This document shows, in pieces, positions 31,530 to 40,500 of a stretch of DNA of 64,000 nt. This DNA is from a virus. A program made the position numbers and the translations under genes. The stretch is from the IMG/VR virus record IMGVR_UViG_3300010885_046411, positions 1 to 64,000 of that record; one strand, 5' to 3'. The notes under the pieces were generated by a model. That model made no database searches and was not told the DNA's origin. It was given only the letters and a program-made list of their open reading frames with translations. Position 1 is the stretch's first letter. The number at the start of each line of letters is the position of its first letter.

Positions 31530-34500
31530 ATGAACGAACCACAAGTACCGAATGATGGGCAGCCTACCGCCCCTTCTTTGCAGCCCGTATATGAATACTT
31601 GGCTCGTGATAAGGGGTTTAAGGATATTGTGCCCACCTATCAGGATTTTGTAGAGGCAAAAGACACAGAGGGTATGCTTTTGCATATATCTAAAGTGTAT
31701 GATAAAGACAAAACCTTTGCGACTATGCTTGACAAGGGAGTAGATGCTAAAACCGTGGCTGCCGAGCGGCAGCGTGCAGAGGCAGATAATCGCATACAAC
31801 AAAGGGAGTCGCAGGTTATTTCTCGTGCTAAAGATATAGCCCAAGAATTGTCGGCTACCGTGCGCCCTAAAAAATCAGGAGACGTAGATTACGCAGGCAA
31901 GGCCACATTAGGGCAATTATATGATTACTTTTCTGGTGCTGGTGGCGATTTTCAAAAGAATTTTCCGACAGAAAAAGATTTGCACCAAATTACAAAAACA
32001 CCCGAATTTCGTAAAACGCTTAAAGATGCTTATACGAAAGACCCCAACTTCAAACAACTAATTGATACGGGTACATACCCTGACCAAAGGCCAAGCAAAC
32101 GGCCTCAAAACGAGATGCAGCAGATGATATTTGATGTATCTCAGCAGCAGCAAGACCCTAACGAGACTAAGGTATCAGCAGGCTACAACCCCATAAAAAT
32201 TAAAGCCTTTGGGAAACAGTTTGAAGCACCGCGTATGCTATCAAACTTGGTTGCGTCTGCGGCTATCAATTTAACTAGGGGCGTAATTGGCGGCATATCT
32301 ACGTTTGTCGGTGCTGCTGGGCAGGGGATGAAGGCGTTTAGAGATATGGGGAACGCTGCAACGGGGCAAGGCGAAGAAGGCGTTGAGGCAGGATATTTAG
32401 AGCGCAAGGCCCAAGAAGTATTTGAAGGGGGTGCTAAACTAGCCAATTATGGCAGCGAGAAAGGGCAACAAGCCTTTGCGAATAGTGGTGTACCCCTAGA
32501 ATCTGGCGGCGTAGTAACCGACCCCAGTGCGGGGGCAGGCACAATAGCCAAGTCGGCGGCGGGATATGTGGCAGGGCAATTAACAAATTCACTGCCTTAC
32601 ATAGTCCCCTATCTGGCTGGCCCCGCCGCAGGGTTTGCGACAAATGTCGTGCAGATGTCTGGCGATAATACGCAAAACGCCTACGACAAACTAAAGAACA
32701 AGATAACGCAAGAAAACGGCGGCATACCCGCAACGGATGAGCAGGTATTAGAAAGTAAGCAACTAAACCCTATCATCTCTGTTATTGCCGCCGTGCCAGA
32801 GGCCGCTATTGAGCGATATTTTGGCGAGGGCTTCTTGGTAAAGAACTTAACAGAGGCGGTTGCCGCCAAGAAACTAAAGCAACTTGTCGCTGAAAAGGGG
32901 CAGGCAGGGCTTAAAGAGTTTGCACAAAAATACCTAAACAAGAATTTCGCCAAGGAATTTGCTGTTAATTTGGCAAAAGACGTTGCTGGCGAAGAAGTAC
33001 AATCAGGTATAGAGGCTACGCAAGGCAGCTATCAGGCTGGCACCCCACAAACCGATGCAGGCGGCGGGGCAGACCGAAAAGTATATACAGAGACGTTGGC
33101 GGCGGCGGGTGCGCTAGGCGTAGGGCTTGCTGCGGCACCTGCTATAATCAACTCCGTTAAAAGCAAAGGCCCAGCCCCCATAACCGAGCAAACCGCCGCC
33201 TCAATGGCTGGCGCATACACCATGCCCAATGCCCCCAAGGCAAGCCCACAGAAAGGGGCTGGCGTGGTTGATGCTATCAACGGCATACTTATAGATGCCG
33301 AGCCTAGCAAGTCTCGTAGTGCGGCAATGAAGGCCGTTCTGGAGGATGCTATGGAGCATGACGATGTGCCCATAACAACGCAAGACTTGGCGGGGCTATC
33401 TACAACGACAGAGGCAGGTACAGATATAGTATCTAGGCTGCGCCCCGATGAGGAAGGTAATCTAACCCTTGTGCAAGATGGGGAGGAGTTGCGGCCTCTA
33501 ACCAAAGAAGAAAGCGATGAGGCCAGCACCTTTGCTACGGCGAATTTATTGATAGGCGTTCATGCAGGCAGCCTAACCAAGGCTCATGCCAGAGTATTGA
33601 CGGACATCCTAGATGGGGCTGCGATAGCGCAAGCCAAGCAGTCTGCCGTTAATGACGATGGCTCACCCAAGAACCCGTTAGCCCTAGCGGCTGATAATGC
33701 CCTTACAGCCCTAAAAGGTATAGCCGACAAGAATGTCTTAGATACCGAAAGCGGCAAGGTAAAAGAGGGCGAAGTGCCCCAAGAGTTGCAATGGCAACGT
33801 GAGGCACTAGATAATATAGGTTCTATGCAGGCGGGGGATGTGTTTCGTGCTATGGATGCCGACATGGTATTTAATGGCATAGATGCCGATGGCAATGTAT
33901 CTATCACAGATAATAACGGGGCCACATTGACGCTTGCGCCAGAGCAAGTGGCGGGACTTATGACGGCCCAACGTGCCACTGATGCGGATGTGGCCGCACA
34001 GAAAGAGGCCGTATCGGCCTATGGCAATATACCCGCAAGCAGCCCTGCGTATGAGCCATTACGGGCAATGAAAGACTTCACGAAGTCTATGCGTGCTGCG
34101 TTCCCCAACTTGCAGGTTATTGCCGACAAGGGCGAGATGGATGCTGTAATCAACAAGAAAGGTATAGCCCTAAAAGATGGCGATACAGTCTATGGGTTTG
34201 TGCATAATGGCAAGGTGTACTTAGACCCCGACAAGGTTACAAAAGACACCCCTGCCCATGAGATACTAGGGCACGTACACAATAAACTGATGAAAGAGCA
34301 GATGCCTGACCTATATACTAAACTTACGGGTTTAGTTGGGCAGACACCGCTATATCAAGAGGTTGCTGATGATGAGTTCTATAAGGCACGTATAGCCGAT
34401 GGCTCTATGACCGCCGATGATATTGCCGAGGAGGCGTTGGCGCAGTTTATAGCCAAGCACTACGGCAACCAACAATCCCCGTATGTGGGCACACGTTGGT

Positions 34501-37500
34501 ATGAGAAATTGGCGGAGATAATCGGCAAGGCATGGCGTAAACTGTTCGGCAAAACGAAGCAGTTGGCAGACCTATCCCCTGCCGATATACAAACCCTAAC
34601 GCTAGAATCTTTTGGGGATTTGTTGAACCAAGAGGTTAAGCGTGGGCAGTCTAGCATAGCCCAAAAAGGCGGTAAGGCAACGAACGCTACTGACATATCT
34701 TTGAACCTTGCCAGCGGAGTAGTACCGCAAGCAACAAACACTCAAGCAAATGAGAATTTACCCCAGACCAGCAACCAAGAACCAGCCAATGCTGGACTTC
34801 GGCAATCGCAAACAGAAGCATCAACTCAGCGAGCAGGAGTTGAACAGTCTCCACAAAATGCTTACCGACGAGAAGAAGCAAGGGAAGCCCTCAAACAACT
34901 AAGTAAAGACGGCGTTCTAGTAAGCTCGGCTAAAACTGGCAGCACGGGCAAGCCTATGACAGAGGCAGAAATAGATGGGCAAATGGCCCTTCTTGATGCT
35001 ATGTCTAATGTATGGAGCAAGACGACAGGTAAAAACAACTTCTACGAGACGTTTATTTCAGACATCAAACGGGGCGACATAGCCTACGTTAAAAGTCTGG
35101 GCGGGGTTTTGTTCCAAGATGAAAGCGACCCTAAGCGGCCCACTTCTACCGTTTCCTTAGCCATATTCAAAGAACAGCAGTTTGAGAAGATGGTGGGGCA
35201 GAACGTATCTCCCCAATCTATAAAGGACTTTATTAAAGGCCGTGGCAAGCAAATTGAGAGAGATATAATCAACGAAGTCCTTGACTACGACAAGTATCAA
35301 GGCCAGAAACGTATATCTTTCAACGAGTTCAAGGCTGACGTAGAAATCCAAGTTATGAAACTTGAGAAGATACGCACGCAGTCTTATGCAACTTATGGCC
35401 GAGAAAACCTTGGCTCATCAAGAGATTATGGCGACGCAGAAACGGTCATTTTCAACTCGCCAATAAATCACGGCGAAAAAGGGCACTTTAGCGGGGACTT
35501 TGACACTTCTGGCTTATCTGATAAAGAGTGGGAGGTAAGACAAATCCCTGGCACAGACACCTATGCGGCTGTTGATAAAGCCATGCCTGCGGGTGCCACA
35601 CAGGCTGAAATCCAACAATATGTAGGTACGGCTGGAACCGAGGCAGATGTAAAGAGGTGGGTTGAGCGAAGAAATGCAGCACTAGGGACACCTATAAACG
35701 AAGGTTTGTTTGGCCATATTAGGTCTTGGTTTAACAAGGCCACGGGCGTATTTCACTTAGCAGAGGCCCAAAGCGACTACTTCCAAAAAAACAAAGCATC
35801 AGAACTGCTTGCTGCTAGTGTGCCGCAGGATGAAGTAGATGAGTACATGAATAGGGAGGTTTGGAAGCCTTTTCACCAAAAATATGCCCAAGAAATCAAA
35901 GAAAACACTCAAATCAAAAGTGCATTTAAAGACAATGCTTGGGAGTTCTATGACAAGAATGGAACTATTGTAAATAGAAAACCGCTAAACCGTAAGCCAT
36001 TTATTGGCTATGAAGAGGGGGAACACGAGGAAGCCAATGGATTGTCTATTGCATTATCTCGCTTGGCCAGAACCGAAGTGAGCGTACTAGAACGCACACG
36101 GAATACTGGTATGGTTTTCACTGTTAATGTAGAGCCTGGCAATATAGAGCGAAGACAATTTGAGTTCAAAACAAGAGAAGAAGCAGAATCCTTTTCACTT
36201 GAATATGGACGTTATATCTCGGAAACCAAAGAGTATTCTGATGATTTGTATGATAGATACAAAAAAGAAAAGATTGCCCTTGAGATAAAGGAGCAAGAGT
36301 ATATTAACAAACGGGTTGAGGAGTTAAAAACTCAGAAGCCCCCACTGGTTCTAAAGCAATTCGTTGCTTCTCAGAAGGTACATGAACTGCGCCTATTCAG
36401 AGAGGCCATTAAACACGCCGCCGAGGAGGGGGCTACAACTCTGCGTTTCCCATCTCCCTACACCATAGCGGTTATAGAGGGGTATGTGAGTGGGGGCGGT
36501 AACGGCGCACCATATACCATTGAACAAGGTGATTCTGACCGATTGTATGCGGGGGATGTTATTGACTATGGCGGCACCCGAATGACCGTAGTAGATTCAG
36601 ACCGCTACAGCATAACTGTTGCGCCATCAGATGAGGTATATAACTATGATGTTTATGAGTATATATATAGCGAGGCCACGAAGCGTATTTATCAAATAGA
36701 ATATGAGGGGAAAAACCATTTTGCCGACATAGAAAACATAACCGCCGAAGATATCGCCTCTTATGAGCCTGACGAATGGATGGGAAATGTTGCTAAGGAC
36801 TTGCTCCAAGAGGCCATTGATAATGCCAAAGATGGCGAAACCGTGGCATGGCGTGATATTGAAAGTGAATTAGAAAGAATGGTAAGAGACAGTTACTCAG
36901 ACGAATCATTAGAAGATTTGTTTTTTGGGTATCAAGCCATCTATGCATACGGTAACGACTATGTATATGTAGTTAAAGGACGCGGCAGCGTGGAAACACT
37001 CCAACAGCCAGATGAGTACGAGGCGGTATCTAACGCAGATAATTATGAAGAAAACCTGTCCTCTGAACAAAAAACAGTTGTAAGCAAATACAAAGAAATG
37101 GGCGAGGCGATTGTGAAGATGCGCCCAGATGCGAGCATTGTAACCGACGACAACGGTTTTGATTGGCTAGAAACCAAAATAACACCAGCAGATATCAGTA
37201 ACCCTGTTATTGCCTTCCAGCAAGAGGGGGCTAAGATTAAAGGGGCTGTTGATTTTGTTAGTGATAACAAAGCCACCATACACCTATTTGATGGAGCTGA
37301 TGTATCTACGCTGGCCCACGAAATAGGTGGACACATAGGGCGTAGGATGCTAGAAAAGATGGCTGAAACATCGCCTAAGTTTGCCAAAGACTACGAAACT
37401 GCCAAGAAATGGGCGGGTGCTAAAGACGGGGTATGGACTACAGCCGCCGAAGAAAAGTTTGCTCGTGGATTTGAGAAGTACCTACTGGAAGGCAAAGCCC

Positions 37501-40500
37501 CAAATGATGCGCTTAAAAACGTATTTAAGATGTTTGCCAAGTGGCTTACAAATATCTACCAGCACATTAAAGGCAGCAGCATAGACATAGAACTAACGCC
37601 AGAGATACGTCAGGTGTTTGACAACTTGCTTGCTGACCAATCCTCAACTACCGAATCTGCCCAACCTCTCACTACCCCCCAAAAGCCGAAACAAGAAGGC
37701 CCAATATTTGCAGACTTAGCAACTTTTGTTAAAACGCTATCCGAGGCAGACGCAAAAGAGTATGCACGATATGAAGACATAGCGTACAGGCTGGCTGCTA
37801 TGCAAGGCAGAGAGCAGGGCTATAAACCGTATGAGGTATCTAAGGCAGAGCGACAAGAGTACGCAGCCTTAGAACAAAAGTTTGACACTATGTTTGCTAA
37901 TTTTGCAGCAGAGGTTTATAAAGAGGATGAAGAATCGGCAAAAGAAATAGACATTGCGGCGAAAAAATTAAACGGTATAATTAAAAATCTTAAATACCCA
38001 GAATCTATTAAGGAAATAATAAGAAAAAGATTTGGATTAAATAGCAATGGCAACTATGTTTCTTCTATACCATTTGATACACTTGTAAAGTACAACGAGT
38101 TTTCCAGAACAACAAAATTTATAAAAGATATTTTTGCTGAATTACTAAGAGAAAAATATGGAGAATTTTCTAAACAGTATTCACATGAACTAGATAAAAT
38201 GTATAATCAAGTTAATTATTATATGCAAAGATTGCTGGATTCTGAGGGAGATGGTAGTGCACTGGTTGATGAAATACCTGAAGTTTCAAAAATTGCTAAT
38301 ATAGAAATCCATATACAAGATTTGTTTAATGAATTAGATAAGTCGGCTTTGAATGTTGCTTCGGCAGAAGAAAAATCTGAACCCAAGGGCAAAAAAGAGA
38401 GCGGAATAAAAGAAAAAAATTACCAACTTCAGCATCGTATAACCAAAGATGAGACTTCATCTACTTTAGATGACCTTACTCAAGGGTCTTCACCTTCTGA
38501 TATCTACACGAACATTGGACAATATGCAAACCTTTCTGAGAAATCATATCAAGAGTCCGTTAAAGCCGTAAAAGCGGCCAAAGGCAATCCCGATGCTATT
38601 GTTACCATATACCGTAGCGTACCCAAAGGTGTATCTGCTATAAATGCTGGAGACTGGGTTTCGTTGTCAAAAACCTATGCTACCGAACATGGGTATCACG
38701 AAACAGACCAAAGCCAAGATATGCCTGTTATATCAATGCAGGTAAAAGCTAAAGATGTTGTTTGGGATGGCAATGACCTTAATGAGTTTGCTTACTTCCC
38801 AAATGACATAAGGTTTTCTGCAACAACTGAAACCACAGCCGAAGAAAGCGGGGAATCCGAAAAGCCTAGCGGCCCCTTCAAAGACAGCCCCGCTATGTCC
38901 AAGGCCCAAGACGATAAAAAAGAAGCCGAGACAGCCCTTGCCGAAGCACAGAAGCGTGGGCAAAAGTCTCTTATAGACAAGGCAAAAGAGGAACTAGCCA
39001 AGGCCCAACTGGCCTACGATACCGAGTTTGGGAAGTATGTAGAGGCTAAAACGCCTGAACTATACATTAACTTAACCCGCCTATTTGAGGAGGCTACCAA
39101 CCGCAAACGCACCAAAGAGCAACTAGAGCGTGGCGAGGCAAACAAGTTCTTCGTTAAGGCTCTATTCTCAAAGCGGCCCGAAATCTCGGACATGAAGAAA
39201 TTTGGGCTGCTAAATAAGCAATTAGCAGACCTAGATGCCCTATCTGAACATGCCATACAGACACGCACCAACTACGTCCGTGATTTGGTGGATGGGCTAA
39301 CGGCCCCGCAGATACACCACATGGTACGCTATATTATACTTAGCGACGTAGTGGGGGCATACGATGAGAAATATAGGGGTGCCGATGGGTTGCGTGAGAA
39401 ACTATTGCCCTTGGCTCTGTCGGAGGCGCAGGCCCGTGAGCAGTTTGCCACGTATAAGGCATGGCTAGATGATAGCCCTATTGTTAAAGAGCGTGTAGAG
39501 TGGCGCAGGCAATACCTCAAGAACCTATACAATGAAGCTGTAAAATACGGCCTAGCCACGTCTTTTATCACAGACATAAAAGATGAAAATGAGCAATACT
39601 ATGAGTGGTTCCACCGTAGTATTATGAAGTATGAAGATGGCGAGGGCGGCAAGGCTGGCAGAAAATATACCGAATCCTTAAATGCCACCCTAAAGCATAA
39701 TGCCTTTAGGGAACGTGCTGGCTCGGATGCCGACTACGATATACGCCTTGGTACGATAGATGGCAATGTGGTGGCAGCCCTAACGTATGCGGTAGAACGC
39801 CGTAAGATAGCCATAGAAATGATGGCCCCGTATGTCCAAAAGACTATGGATGTTAAGGAGGCACTAGAGAACTTCAAAAAAACTAGCTCGGCTTTCTTGA
39901 ACTTGACGCTGCTGATAAATCATATTACTGCCAAAATAGCTGACATCAATAAAATAGGCAGCCAAAATAGCGCAAAGCAGTCTTTAATACGGGCCAAGCA
40001 AGTAGAACTTGTGAGGGATAACCCAGAGCATATTGCCCTATTAAAAGAAATGGCAACCCTGCGCAAGCAGTCTAAAGCCTACCAAGATGCTCTATCTCAA
40101 TACGATAAAGCCCTAGCGCAAGCCCCGCTTGTAGAAAAGCGCAAGGCTGTATCGGAGGCAAAGAGGAAACTAACATCTCTTAAAAAGGCTGGAAATAAAT
40201 ACCAGTCCGAAAAACCCAAGTCTGGCATTGCAGTATATAGCAAGGAGGATGGCTCAAGGAAAGCCTATACCCCCCAATATGTTTTCGCTAAGATAGCCTA
40301 CGAAGAAGCAGAAAATGAGTACGCTACAGCCCTTGGCAACTTCGGCCCTGCCAACGAGGCTGCCGTAGCCAAGGCTAAAGCATTGTCGGAGATTGAGGGC
40401 TACCAAGCCCTGATGAATAAAGATAAAGAGGTTGTAGATGCCATAAAGGCAAGCGATGAGTTTACGACCTTAACCAAGCGAGCCGAAGACCTTAAAAAGC

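Noticed and set aside
33032-33529. Long antisense open frame inside the giant gene
   Set aside because: It arises from the Ala/Gly-rich codons of the sense gene and has no promoter or known protein features; several similar antisense frames occur in 31-47 kb.
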